A DNA stretch of 64,000 nucleotides from Microbacterium aurantiacum (GTDB lineage: Bacteria > Actinomycetota > Actinomycetes > Actinomycetales > Microbacteriaceae), in contig NZ_JAJPDW010000003.1 in the NCBI RefSeq assembly GCF_021654035.1, positions 1 through 64,000 of the forward strand. Reading direction: 5' to 3'. The position numbers were made by a program, and so were the translations under genes. Each line of letters opens with the position of its first letter. Position 1 is the stretch's first letter. Below, one piece after another: positions 36,407 through 44,948 of this stretch. The notes under the pieces are model-generated. The model had not been told where the DNA came from and made no database searches. It saw only the letters and a list, made by a program, of their open reading frames with translations.

Positions 36407-37570
36407 CGCGTCGGCACCTGCTCCGAGGTCCCGCTGCCGCGCCGCGACGGCCGCCTCGACCCGCGCGAACAGGGGATGGTCGGCTTCCAGTCCGGTCACC
36501 TCCGCGGTGACGGATGCCGCATCCTGGGTGCGCAGCATCCGCTGGAGGTCGACGGACTGGGCGTCTTCGTCGTCGTCGAACGCGAGCGCCGCCGAGATCG
36601 CGTCGAGGAGCCCGTCCACGCCGAGCCCACGCTCGATCGCCTGCGCGGCGGGACCGATGAACCGCTCGTGCCGGGAGAGTTTCCGCAGCGGCTGACGTCC
36701 GACGCGCCACACCGTGTCCGGGAGGACGTCGTTGCGGAACCGATCGAGGATCGTCGCGCGGTAGCCCGCGAGCTCCTCGGCGTCGAGCCCGTGCTTGACC
36801 TCCAGCAGCGCCGACGTTTCGCGGAGCGCGGCATCCACGCGTCCGGCGATGGTGTCGTCGGCGAGCGCCGCGGCGATCGTGTCGGATCCGGCGGCGGCAC
36901 CGAAGTAGGCGGCGGTGGCGTGCCCGGTGTTCACCGTGAAGAGCTTCCGCTCGATGTACGGCGTGAGGTCGTCGACGAAGTGCGCCCGGGGGATGATCGG
37001 CGGCTCCACGCCGAAGGGGGCCCGCTCGATCGCCCACTCGAAGAACGGCTCGACGGTGACGTCGACTCCGCCGCCCTCGGGCTGGGCGGGGACGATGCGG
37101 TCCACCGCGGTGTTGGCGAACACCGCACGCCCTTCGAGTGCGTCCCATGCGCCGCCCGCGGCGACCTTCATCTCCTCGCGGAGGACGTCGGTGGCGTTGA
37201 TGGCGTTCTCGCACGCCATGATCTGCAGCGGCGGCGACGAGGGGTCGCGCAGGGCGAGTCCCGCGATGATGTGCGGGGCGACGAAGCGCAGCACGGTCGG
37301 TCCAACCGCGGTGGTCACCACGTTTGCTCCCGCGATCTCCTCGATCAGCTCGTCGGCGTTCTCGGCGGAGTTGATCGCGCGGAAGCCCGTGACGACGGTG
37401 TCCACGCCCCCCGGACCGGCCTCGTGCACGGTGTAGCTGTCGACGGCGTTGATCGCATCGACGAGCGGCGCCGCGACGTCCGAGAAGACCAGCTCGTACC
37501 CGCCCTCGTGGAGGAGGAGGCCGACGAAGCCGCGACCAATGTTGCCGGCGCCGAAGTGGACGGCCTTCAT
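36404..37570 (-). CDS. mtlD: Mannitol-1-phosphate 5-dehydrogenase
   Basis: A 388-residue NAD-dependent enzyme turning mannitol 1-phosphate into fructose 6-phosphate. KAVHFGAGNIGRGFVGLLL is the Rossmann motif with its GxGxxG. MACENAINATDVLREE and YIERKLFTVNTGHATAAYFG, with the catalytic lysine in ERKLF, follow the family. It is last in the mannitol operon and overlaps mtlF by 4 bases. Confidence 0.95.
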   Translation of the reverse strand: MKAVHFGAGNIGRGFVGLLLHEGGYELVFSDVAAPLVDAINAVDSYTVHEAGPGGVDTVVTGFRAINSAENADELIEEIAGANVVTTAVGPTVLRFVAPHIIAGLALRDPSSPPLQIMACENAINATDVLREEMKVAAGGAWDALEGRAVFANTAVDRIVPAQPEGGGVDVTVEPFFEWAIERAPFGVEPPIIPRAHFVDDLTPYIERKLFTVNTGHATAAYFGAAAGSDTIAAALADDTIAGRVDAALRETSALLEVKHGLDAEELAGYRATILDRFRNDVLPDTVWRVGRQPLRKLSRHERFIGPAAQAIERGLGVDGLLDAISAALAFDDDEDAQSVDLQRMLRTQDAASVTAEVTGLEADHPLFARVEAAVAARQRDLGAGADA

Positions 37571-38007
37571 CCGACGCCCGCCGCCGAGACGAGCGCGTAG
37601 AGCTCTTCGGGGGTCTGCGCGGCCTTGAGCTTGGCGACCTCGTCCTCCTCGGAGAACAGGATGGCGATCTGCGAGAGGATCTCGAGGTGCTCGTCGCCCT
37701 TGCCGGCGATGCCGACGACGAAGCTCACGTGCTCTCCGCCCCAGTCCACGCCGCCGTCGTAGCGGACGACCGACAGGGCCGACTCGAGGATGGCGTCCTT
37801 CGTCTCGTTCGTGCCGTGGGGAATGGCGAGCTCGTTGCCCATGTAGGTCGACACGGTCTCCTCGCGCTGCTGCATGGCGTCGAAGTAGGCGCCGGTGACG
37901 GCGCCGACCGACTGGAGGATGTCGGCGGCTTCGCGCATCGCCTCCTCGCGGGTCGCGCTGCCGGAGTGGATGCGCACCTGTCCGGTGCCGAGAACGTCAC
38001 GTGCCAT
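37567..38007 (-). CDS. mtlF: PTS mannitol-specific EIIA component
   Basis: A 146-residue cytoplasmic phosphocarrier handing phosphate from HPr to the EIIB domain of MtlA. The active histidine is His64 in NELAIPHGTNE. ATG 38007 has AAAGGCGA upstream, so the longer frame from 38115 is not used. A 141-base gap separates it from mtlA, the only such gap in the tightly packed core of the operon. Confidence 0.94.
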   Translation of the reverse strand: MARDVLGTGQVRIHSGSATREEAMREAADILQSVGAVTGAYFDAMQQREETVSTYMGNELAIPHGTNETKDAILESALSVVRYDGGVDWGGEHVSFVVGIAGKGDEHLEILSQIAILFSEEDEVAKLKAAQTPEELYALVSAAGVG

Positions 38008-38148
38008 GTCGTCGCCTTTCGTCGCGAGCGGATGCTCGATTCCTGCGTGTCGGATGATCTCCCGAACGGATGCCGCGGCATCCGGTGTCCGGAAAAGCCG
38101 CGGGGCCGGGGGCATCGCGCCTGCCCGACCCCGCGGCCGCGGGGATGC

Positions 38149-39822
38149 CTACACCCCATCCTCGTGCTGTGCACGGACGAGGTCTACGACCTCGTCGTAC
38201 TTCGGGGAGTTCATGAAGTTGTCCACCGAGACGTGGATCGCATCCGGCGTCTGCTGCCGGGCGCGGTCCGTGAGCTGGTTCTGCGTGATCACCAGGTCGG
38301 CGGACGAGTCGAGATTCGCAATCGCCTTGTTGACGACCGTGACATTCTCCACTCCTGCCTTCTTGAACTTGTTGCGCAGGACGCTCGCGCCCATCGCCGA
38401 CGATCCCATTCCGGCATCGCAGGCGAAGACGATGTTCTGCACCGACTTCTTCGTGAGGATGCCGCCATCGGCGCGGCCTCCGGTCTCCACCTCGGTCTCG
38501 AGCTTGTCCATGGCTGCGTCCGCGTCGCGGATCGCGGACCGGTCGTGGCCGTCGGAGGCGCGGAGGGCATCCATCGCCGCCGAGGACTTGCCCTTGTTGG
38601 CCTCGGTCTGTGCGATGGCGGCTCCGAACGCGTCACCCTCGGCGAGGAGATCGCGCTTGCGAGAAGCCCGGAGGATGACGCCGGCGACGAGGAAGGTCAC
38701 GAGCGCCGCGAGGACCACCGAGAGGTAGACCACGAGGAGGTTGCCGATGCCGCCTGCTGCCGGGCTCACCGCGGCAGCGGTCACCGCGATGATGCTGCCC
38801 GGCGCGGCGGGGAACGCAAGTCCGCCGTTCAACAGCATGTTCGTGGTGACACCGGTCGCCCCACCGGCGATCAGGGCGAGGATCGTCATCGGCTTGGCGA
38901 GGGCGTACGGGAAGTAGATCTCGTGGATGCCGCCGAAGAACTGGATGATGATCGCGCCGGGTGCCGATGCCTTCGCCGCACCGACGCCGAAGAACGTGAA
39001 GGCGAGCAGCAGACCGAGGCCGGGGCCGGGGTTCGCCTCGATGAGGAACAGGATCGACTTGCCCGTCTCCGTGGCCTGCTCGATACCGAGCGGTGTGAAG
39101 ACACCGTGGTTGATGGCGTTGTTCAGGAACAGCACCTTGGCCGGCTCGACGATGATCGACACGATGGGCAGGAGGCTGAGGCTGACGAGCCAGCCGACCG
39201 CCGCGCCGAGGACGTCGCTGAACCAGATGATCGCCGGTCCGAAGACGAAGAACCCGACGATCGCCAGCAGCATGCCCAGGATGCCGGCCGAGAAGTTGTT
39301 GACGAGCATCTCGAAGCCGGGCTTGATCTTGCCATCCCACAGCTTGTCCATCTGCTTGGTGACCCAGGCCGCGAACGGACCCATGATCATGGCGCCGAGG
39401 AACATGGGGATGTTGGTGCCGACGATCACACCCATCGTGGCGATGCTCGCAACGACTCCGCCACGCTCGCCGTAGACCATGCGGCCACCGGTGTTGGCGA
39501 TCAGCAGGGGCAGGAGGTAGGTGATCATCGGGCCCACGAGGCCGACGAACTGGCTGAAGGGGTCGCCGTTCTCGTCCAGGGCGATCGCAGTCATCGCACC
39601 GGGCCAGTTGATGACGTCGGCGTTGCCGAAGCCGCCCAACAGCGGCGCGACAGGGCTCCAGCCGCCGAGCCAGCCCACCGCGATGAAGAGCATCGTGATG
39701 AAGCCCCAGGCGATGAAGGCAGCGATATTGGGCATGATCATGCCCGAGAGGAACGTGCCGAAGCGCTGGACCGCGATACGCGCGCCTCCTGGCTTCTTCG
39801 TGGGTGCGGACGCCGTTGTCAT
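38149..39822 (-). CDS. mtlA: PTS mannitol transporter EIICB
   Basis: A 557-residue membrane protein. The EIIC part (about residues 15-375) includes GGRMVYGERGGVVASIATMG and the conserved substrate motif GGIHEIYFPYAL. The C-terminal EIIB has the phosphocysteine Cys468 in IVFACDAGMGSSAMGAS. A hydrophilic linker of about 80 residues joins them. EIIA is separate (mtlF). The ATG overlaps the ptsI stop. Confidence 0.95.
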   Translation of the reverse strand: MTTASAPTKKPGGARIAVQRFGTFLSGMIMPNIAAFIAWGFITMLFIAVGWLGGWSPVAPLLGGFGNADVINWPGAMTAIALDENGDPFSQFVGLVGPMITYLLPLLIANTGGRMVYGERGGVVASIATMGVIVGTNIPMFLGAMIMGPFAAWVTKQMDKLWDGKIKPGFEMLVNNFSAGILGMLLAIVGFFVFGPAIIWFSDVLGAAVGWLVSLSLLPIVSIIVEPAKVLFLNNAINHGVFTPLGIEQATETGKSILFLIEANPGPGLGLLLAFTFFGVGAAKASAPGAIIIQFFGGIHEIYFPYALAKPMTILALIAGGATGVTTNMLLNGGLAFPAAPGSIIAVTAAAVSPAAGGIGNLLVVYLSVVLAALVTFLVAGVILRASRKRDLLAEGDAFGAAIAQTEANKGKSSAAMDALRASDGHDRSAIRDADAAMDKLETEVETGGRADGGILTKKSVQNIVFACDAGMGSSAMGASVLRNKFKKAGVENVTVVNKAIANLDSSADLVITQNQLTDRARQQTPDAIHVSVDNFMNSPKYDEVVDLVRAQHEDGV

Positions 39823-41501
39823 TGCTGTGTCTCCTTCTGGTGGGTCCTCGCCGCGGCGGTCATCGCCGCGGCTCGTGCGGTCGCCGCGTCCGTCGCGGCG
39901 AGGGTGGCGTCGGCGATGGCTCGGGCATCGTCGAGGGTGTGCTCGAGCAGCGTCGCCCGAACATCGGCGAGGGCCGTGGGGGCCATCGACAGGGAGGTCG
40001 CGCCGAGGCCGACCAGGACGACCGCGAGCAGCGGGTCGGCGGCGGCCTCGCCGCAGATCCCGACGGGCTTGCCGCGCGCAGCGCCCGCGCGCCCGACCTC
40101 GCGGATGAGGCGGAGGACGGCGGGGTGCCAGGGGTCCTGGAACGAGGCGACCGAGCCGAGGAGGCGGTCGGCGGCCAGGGTGTACTGGGTGAGGTCGTTC
40201 GTGCCGATGGAGGCGAAGTCGGCCGAGGCGAGGATGTGGTCGGCCAGCAGCGCCGAGGAGGGCACCTCGACCATGACGCCGGCGGTCTTGACGCCGTACT
40301 CGCGCGCCACGGCGGTGAAGTACTCCGTCTCCTCGACGGTGGACACCATCGGCGCCATCACCCAGAGATCGGCATCCGTCGCGGCATCCGCTTCCGCCAG
40401 CGCGGTCAGCTGCTCGCGCAGGATGTCTTCGCTCGCGCGGAGGGCGCGCAGGCCCCGGAGGCCGAGCGCGGGGTTCTCCTCGTGGGCGTCGTTGAGGAAG
40501 GGGAGGGGCTTGTCGGCGCCGGCGTCGAGCACGCGGACGACGACCTTCTTCCCCGGGAAGGCCCCCAGCAGCTGCGTGTACGCCTCGCGCTGCTGCTCGA
40601 CGGTCGGCGCCTGCGCGGAGGAGAGAAAGAGGAACTCGGTGCGGAACAGCCCCACACCTTCGGCGCCGAGCGCGACGGCCTCGGCGGCCGCAGCCGGGTT
40701 CCCGAGGTTTGCCAGCAGCGGCACCGCGGTCCCGTCGGCGAGGGCGCCGTCGGTGATCGGAGCGGATGCCGCGGACGCGCGGGCGTCGGCCCGGTGCTGC
40801 GCCTGGGCCCGCTCCTCGTCGGTGGGGTCGGTGGTCACGACGCCCTTGGCGGCATCGACGATGACCGTCTCGCCGTCCACGAGGTCCTTCGCCGCGCCCG
40901 CGCCGACGATCGCGACGATCGACTTCTCCCGCGCGAGGATCGCCGTGTGCGAGGTCGGCCCGCCCTCGGTGGTGACGAGCGCGAGGACCTTGTCGAGGTC
41001 GAGCAGCGCGGTGTCGGCGGGGGCGAGGTCCTTGGCGACCAGGACGAACGGATGCCCGGGGTCGGGCACGCCGGGAGCCGCGACGCCGCGCAGCCGCGCG
41101 ATCACCCGCTGCGCCACGTCGTCGAGATCGGCGGCGCGCTCGCCGAGGTAGCCGCCGAGCGCGGTGAGCTGCTCGCGGAAGGAGGCGAAGGCGTCGTGGA
41201 CGGCGAACTCGCCGGTCTTCCCCGCGCGGATGCGGGTGCCGACCTCGTCGGCGAGGGTCGGGTCCTCGGCCATCATCGCCTGCGCTTCGAGCACGTCGCG
41301 CGCGGCGCCGCCGGCCTGGGCCCCGCGCTCCTCGAGCTCGCGGGCGACGGCGGCGACGGCATCCGTCACGCGCGCGGTCTCCTCATCGGGGGTGAGCGCG
41401 CTCGGCTCGTCCAGCGGGGCGGGCAACGGCTCCGCCATGCGGGCCACGGGCCCCTGGGCGACTCCGAGCCCGATTCCGACTCCTCTGATCTCCGTCATCA
41501 T
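39819..41501 (-). CDS. ptsI: PTS enzyme I (phosphoenolpyruvate-protein phosphotransferase)
   Basis: A 560-residue general PTS enzyme taking phosphate from phosphoenolpyruvate to HPr. The phosphohistidine is in TTEGGPTSHTAILARE. The PEP-binding domain shows GLFRTEFLFL, APMVSTVEE, ASIGTNDLTQYTLAADR and the catalytic cysteine in GICGEAAADP. Both ATG 41501 and ATG 41498 are possible; 41501 overlaps the ptsH stop and is preferred. Being inside the mannitol operon suggests this may be the genome's main EI, induced with it. Confidence 0.95.
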   Translation of the reverse strand: MMTEIRGVGIGLGVAQGPVARMAEPLPAPLDEPSALTPDEETARVTDAVAAVARELEERGAQAGGAARDVLEAQAMMAEDPTLADEVGTRIRAGKTGEFAVHDAFASFREQLTALGGYLGERAADLDDVAQRVIARLRGVAAPGVPDPGHPFVLVAKDLAPADTALLDLDKVLALVTTEGGPTSHTAILAREKSIVAIVGAGAAKDLVDGETVIVDAAKGVVTTDPTDEERAQAQHRADARASAASAPITDGALADGTAVPLLANLGNPAAAAEAVALGAEGVGLFRTEFLFLSSAQAPTVEQQREAYTQLLGAFPGKKVVVRVLDAGADKPLPFLNDAHEENPALGLRGLRALRASEDILREQLTALAEADAATDADLWVMAPMVSTVEETEYFTAVAREYGVKTAGVMVEVPSSALLADHILASADFASIGTNDLTQYTLAADRLLGSVASFQDPWHPAVLRLIREVGRAGAARGKPVGICGEAAADPLLAVVLVGLGATSLSMAPTALADVRATLLEHTLDDARAIADATLAATDAATARAAAMTAAARTHQKETQQ

Positions 41502-41776
41502 GCCTCCGCGTCGTGGTCGGTGGTCAGCAGTTCGCTGAGCGTGTCGATGGTCTTCTCCGCCGTGTCGCCCTCGGCCGTGAGGGTGACGTAGTCGCCGTAC
41601 TCGATGCCGAGCGCGATCACTCCGAGGATGCTGGCCGCGTTGACGGGGGATCCGGCATCCTTCGCGATGGTGACGGGGATGCCGGCGTCCTTCGCGGCCT
41701 GCGCGAACAGTTTCGCGGGGCGCGCGTGCAGCCCATGCGACGAACCGATGCGCACGGTCCGGGTGATCGGGGGCAT
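41498..41776 (-). CDS. ptsH: PTS phosphocarrier protein HPr
   Basis: A 92-residue phosphocarrier. The phosphohistidine is His17 in SSHGLHARPAKLF; the regulatory-serine region reads NAASILGVIALG. It passes phosphate from EI to EIIA. It lies between the orphan EIIB gene and ptsI, with a 4-base overlap with ptsI. Confidence 0.95.
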   Translation of the reverse strand: MPPITRTVRIGSSHGLHARPAKLFAQAAKDAGIPVTIAKDAGSPVNAASILGVIALGIEYGDYVTLTAEGDTAEKTIDTLSELLTTDHDAEA

Positions 41777-41833
41777 GGGGTGACCTCTCTGTCGGTACGG
41801 CGGGTCTGGCAGGTGAAGCGGGTGAAGCGGGTG

Positions 41834-42139
41834 TCAGGGCGAGGCGGCGGCCTGGACGAGCGCGAGGGTCCGCGTGCCGTCCCGGTCGGTGAAGATGTCT
41901 TCCGGCAGCAGGACCACCGGGATGTTCCGCTCGGCCGAGTCCCGCTCGAAACGCGACAGCGCGGGAGCGAGATGCGGTCCGAGCAGGACGACATCGGCGG
42001 CATCGACGTCGATCGGGAACGACTGCTCGGTGCCGGCGAAGGCGGACCATGACAGCCCCTGCTCATCCGCTGCACGTCGCACGCGCTGCGCGACGAAGGT
42101 GCTGGACGCACCCGCACCGCAGACGATCAGGATCCTCAT
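41834..42139 (-). CDS. Stand-alone PTS EIIB-like protein
   Basis: A 101-residue small protein starting MRILIVCGAGASSTF; Cys7 matches the phosphocysteine of lactose/cellobiose-type EIIB domains (CGxGxSSS/T pattern). No matching EIIC or EIIA of that class is nearby. As first gene of the mannitol operon it could serve a distant transporter or act as a phosphorylation-state reporter for the divergent PRD regulator. GGAGG precedes ATG 42139. Confidence 0.8.
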   Translation of the reverse strand: MRILIVCGAGASSTFVAQRVRRAADEQGLSWSAFAGTEQSFPIDVDAADVVLLGPHLAPALSRFERDSAERNIPVVLLPEDIFTDRDGTRTLALVQAAASP

Positions 42140-42160
42140 CGACCCGCCTCCTTCGATCCC

Positions 42161-42189
42161 ATCTTGTGAGAACGCTGGGAGCGGGACAA
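42161..42189 (-). promoter_or_regulatory. Mannitol operon promoter candidate
   Basis: On the minus strand TTGTCC (42189-42184), a 17-base spacer and CAAGAT (42166-42161), 22 bases before the first gene. Confidence 0.55.
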
Positions 42190-42199
42190 CCAGTCCTTC

Positions 42200-42215
42200 T
42201 TCCGCGGGGGCGGAA
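42200..42215. promoter_or_regulatory. Dyad TTCCGC-N4-GCGGAA, possible activator site
   Basis: A perfect 6-bp dyad spaced by GGGG, ending about 10 bases upstream of the mannitol promoter -35 and just before the regulator start. The position suits an activator bound next to polymerase. Confidence 0.5.
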
Positions 42216-42220
42216 AGCGC

Positions 42221-44233
42221 GTGTCCGACGTGGTTGACTGGCACGCATCGACGCGAGACGAGGGCGGGGGTGAGTCGGTGACACGGGCGCGACAGGACCG
42301 GTTGCTCAGCCTCCTCGTCCGTGACGGCGACTGGTCCACCGCCGCGACCCTCGCCGACGCGCTCGGGGTCACCCCGCGCAGCATCCGCTCCTACGTCACG
42401 GCGGTGAACGCGCGCGTCGCCCCCGGCATCGCCGTCGAGTCGGGTCCGCACGGCTATCGGGCGGGTCCGGATGCCGGGACGGCGGTCCGCGCGGGCACCG
42501 AGAGCGGCACCCCGCGCGATCGCCTGCACCGCCTCGTGCGGGCGCTCCTGGACACCCCCGACGGCATCGACGTGTTCGAGACCGCGGACGCACTCCACGT
42601 CAGTTCCGCGACCCTCGACGCCGACCTCGCGCGCGTGCGCGGGCTCCTCGGCGGCACGGACCTCACCCTCGAGCGGTCGGCCTCGACGGCACGCCTACGC
42701 GGCACGGAGGCGGCGCAGCGGCGCCTGCTGAGCCGGCTTGCGCACGACGAGATGGATGCCGGGTCGTTCGACCTGCAGGCCCTGCGCCGCACGCTCGGCG
42801 AGGAATCGGTCGGCCAGAACGCCTTCGGCCCGTTCAAGACCGAGCTCGTCTCGCGCCTCGGCGAGCGCGGGTGGTTCGTCAACGAGCTCGGCATGGCGGA
42901 TGTCGTCATGCACATCGCGATCGCCGCCGATCGCGTCGCCCAGGGGCGGGCCCTCGAGGGCACCGGGGCGGCATCCGGCGACTCCCACGCGGAGGTCGAG
43001 CGCATCCTCGCCGAGCTCGCCGAACGGCACCTCGGCGTCCGGCTCGGCGCGGGCGATCAGCAGCATCTCGCCACCCTCGTCCTCACCCGCATCGTCGCCC
43101 CCGGAGCGCCCGGCAGCGGCTCGGACCTCGACACCGCCCGCGAGGGCGCCCGCGACCGGGTGGAGCCCGAGGTGGAGCGCGCGGTCCGCTCGGTGGTGCA
43201 GCAGGCGGCCGCGGAGTTCCTCGTCGACATCGCCCACGAGGACTTCATCCTCCGCCTCGCCCTGCACGTGCAGAACCTGCGCCTGCGGGCGCGCGAACAG
43301 GCGTGGTCGCGGAACCCCCTGACCCGCTCGCTCAAGGCGACGTACCCGATGATCTTCGACGTCGCGGTCTTCATCGCCAACGGCCTGCACGAGCAGCTCG
43401 GCATCCCGCTGATGGACGACGAGATCGCCTACATCGCCATGCACGTGGGCGGACGGCTCGAGCGCAGTCGCCGGGCCGATCAGCTGCTGACGGCGACGAT
43501 CGTCTGCCCCGGCTACTACGAGCTGCACGAGCTGCTGCGTTCGAGCGTCGACCGCTCCCTCGGGCAGGCGATCGAGGTGGTCGGGGTCGAGACCCGCGTC
43601 GACCCCGACTGGGCGGCGATCGACAGCGATCTCGTGCTGACCACGATCGATCCGCCGATGCCGGGGGACCGGTTCGTGCGCATCCAGCCCTTCCTCACGG
43701 ATGCCGACGTGGAGCGTGTGCAGGCTGCGGCGGGCCGCCTCCGCCGCGGCCGTCGCCTCGCGCGCCTGCGCACCGAACTCGAGCGCTACTTCTCGCCCGA
43801 CGCGTTCGTGCGCGGCTTCGCCGATGTGCACGAGGATGCCGGGAACGCGGCATCCGTCATCCGCCGGCTGGGGGCGACGCTCGTCGCGCAGGGGGTCATC
43901 GACGAGGACTACATCGAGCGGACGATCCAGCGCGAGGAACTGTCGTCGACGGCGTTCACCGACGCGCTCGCGGTGCCGCACGCGATCGGGATGACGGCGA
44001 CGCGCACCGCGATCGCGATCGGCATCGCCGACCCCTCGATCCCGTGGGGCGACGGACGTGTGCAGGTCGTGGCGCTCGTCGCCTTCTCGGAGACCGACCG
44101 CGAGGCGTTCCAGACGGTCTTCGAGCAGTTCGTCGAGGTCTTCTCCGAGCGCGACAGCGTGCAGCGCATCGTCCGACGCGCGGTCGATTTCGGCGGTTTC
44201 CTGGACGAGCTCGTCGCCGTCATCGACGGGTAG
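42221..44233 (+). CDS. mtlR: PRD-domain transcriptional activator (MtlR type)
   Basis: A 670-residue PTS-controlled regulator. In order: helix-turn-helix (about 25-75, LADALGVTPRSIRSYV), a second winged-helix-like part, PRD1 (about 195-295, His231 in VVMHIAIAADR), PRD2 (about 315-420, His349 and His408, IAYIAMHVGGRLERSR), an EIIB-like domain with Cys429, and a C-terminal EIIA-like domain with His587 (ALAVPHAIG). Phosphorylation by the PTS would set activity. It is divergent from the mannitol operon. GTG 42221 and GTG 42278 are both possible starts; 42221 has GGAAAG upstream. Confidence 0.88.
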   Translation: MSDVVDWHASTRDEGGGESVTRARQDRLLSLLVRDGDWSTAATLADALGVTPRSIRSYVTAVNARVAPGIAVESGPHGYRAGPDAGTAVRAGTESGTPRDRLHRLVRALLDTPDGIDVFETADALHVSSATLDADLARVRGLLGGTDLTLERSASTARLRGTEAAQRRLLSRLAHDEMDAGSFDLQALRRTLGEESVGQNAFGPFKTELVSRLGERGWFVNELGMADVVMHIAIAADRVAQGRALEGTGAASGDSHAEVERILAELAERHLGVRLGAGDQQHLATLVLTRIVAPGAPGSGSDLDTAREGARDRVEPEVERAVRSVVQQAAAEFLVDIAHEDFILRLALHVQNLRLRAREQAWSRNPLTRSLKATYPMIFDVAVFIANGLHEQLGIPLMDDEIAYIAMHVGGRLERSRRADQLLTATIVCPGYYELHELLRSSVDRSLGQAIEVVGVETRVDPDWAAIDSDLVLTTIDPPMPGDRFVRIQPFLTDADVERVQAAAGRLRRGRRLARLRTELERYFSPDAFVRGFADVHEDAGNAASVIRRLGATLVAQGVIDEDYIERTIQREELSSTAFTDALAVPHAIGMTATRTAIAIGIADPSIPWGDGRVQVVALVAFSETDREAFQTVFEQFVEVFSERDSVQRIVRRAVDFGGFLDELVAVIDG

Positions 44234-44261
44234 CGGGGCCGGGGCGGCTCACCGCCGCTCA

Positions 44262-44312
44262 GGTGGCGGTAGTGGCCGCTTCGTCGAGCTCGAGGCGGCG
44301 ACGACTGCCACC
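44262..44312. terminator. Imperfect hairpin between convergent genes
   Basis: 44262-44279 pairs with 44295-44312 at 15 of 18 positions. It lies between the ends of the regulator gene and the acetyltransferase gene; a shared terminator is likely. Confidence 0.5.
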
Positions 44313-44335
44313 CGAACGACGAAACACCCGCGCGA

Positions 44336-44917
44336 TCAGCGGGTGAGGCGAGCGCGGAGGCCCATCTGCACGGCGGGCCACTCGTGCGGGAGGATCGAGA
44401 AGACGACGGTGTCGCGGAGGGTTCCGTCGGGTCCGAGGCGGTGGTTTCGCAGCACGCCGTCCTGCTTGGCCCCGAGCCGGGCGATCGCCGCGCGCGACTG
44501 GCGGTTGTGCCAGTGGGTGCGGAACTCCACCGCGATCGCGTCGCAGTCCTCGAACGCGTGGGCGAGCAGCAGCAGCTTCGCCGCGGTGTTCACCGCCGTC
44601 CGCTGGGCGTCGACGCCGATCCACGTGTGCCCGATCTCGACGTGCCGGTTCGGCTGGTCGATGTTGCAGAACGTCGTCACCCCGACCACGCGTCCGGTCT
44701 CGAGCCGCCGCACGGCCCACGGGTTCATCGTCCCCTCGTCGCGCCAGGCGAGACGCTGACGGATGTCGTCCTCGACCTCGTGCGGATGCGGCACCTGCGT
44801 GTACCAGGCGTGCTCCAGACCTCGCGCGGCCTCGGCGAGATCGGGCGCGTGGTCGGGGGACAGCGGTTCCAGACGCACGTGGTCGTCGGCGAGGGTGACG
44901 GGCTCTCTCAGCAGCAC
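44336..44917 (-). CDS. GNAT-family N-acetyltransferase (RimJ/RimL type)
   Basis: A 193-residue acetyltransferase. VRLEPLSPDHAPDLAEAA opens the fold; VEIGHTWIGVDAQRTAVNTAAKLLLLAHAFE is the acetyl-CoA-binding region, broken from the usual Q/RxxGxG/A; VEFRTHWHNRQSRAAIARLGAKQDGVLR matches RimL-like enzymes. The acceptor, protein or small amine, is unknown. GTG 44917 follows TACGGT by 6 bases. Confidence 0.85.
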   Translation of the reverse strand: MLLREPVTLADDHVRLEPLSPDHAPDLAEAARGLEHAWYTQVPHPHEVEDDIRQRLAWRDEGTMNPWAVRRLETGRVVGVTTFCNIDQPNRHVEIGHTWIGVDAQRTAVNTAAKLLLLAHAFEDCDAIAVEFRTHWHNRQSRAAIARLGAKQDGVLRNHRLGPDGTLRDTVVFSILPHEWPAVQMGLRARLTR

Positions 44918-44923
44918 CCCTCC

Positions 44924-44929
44924 ACCGTA
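44924..44929 (-). promoter_or_regulatory. -10 box TACGGT, leaderless type
   Basis: TACGGT ends 6 bases before GTG 44917 of the acetyltransferase gene. Confidence 0.5.
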
Positions 44930-44948
44930 GGCGCCGTCGCTGGTCGCC

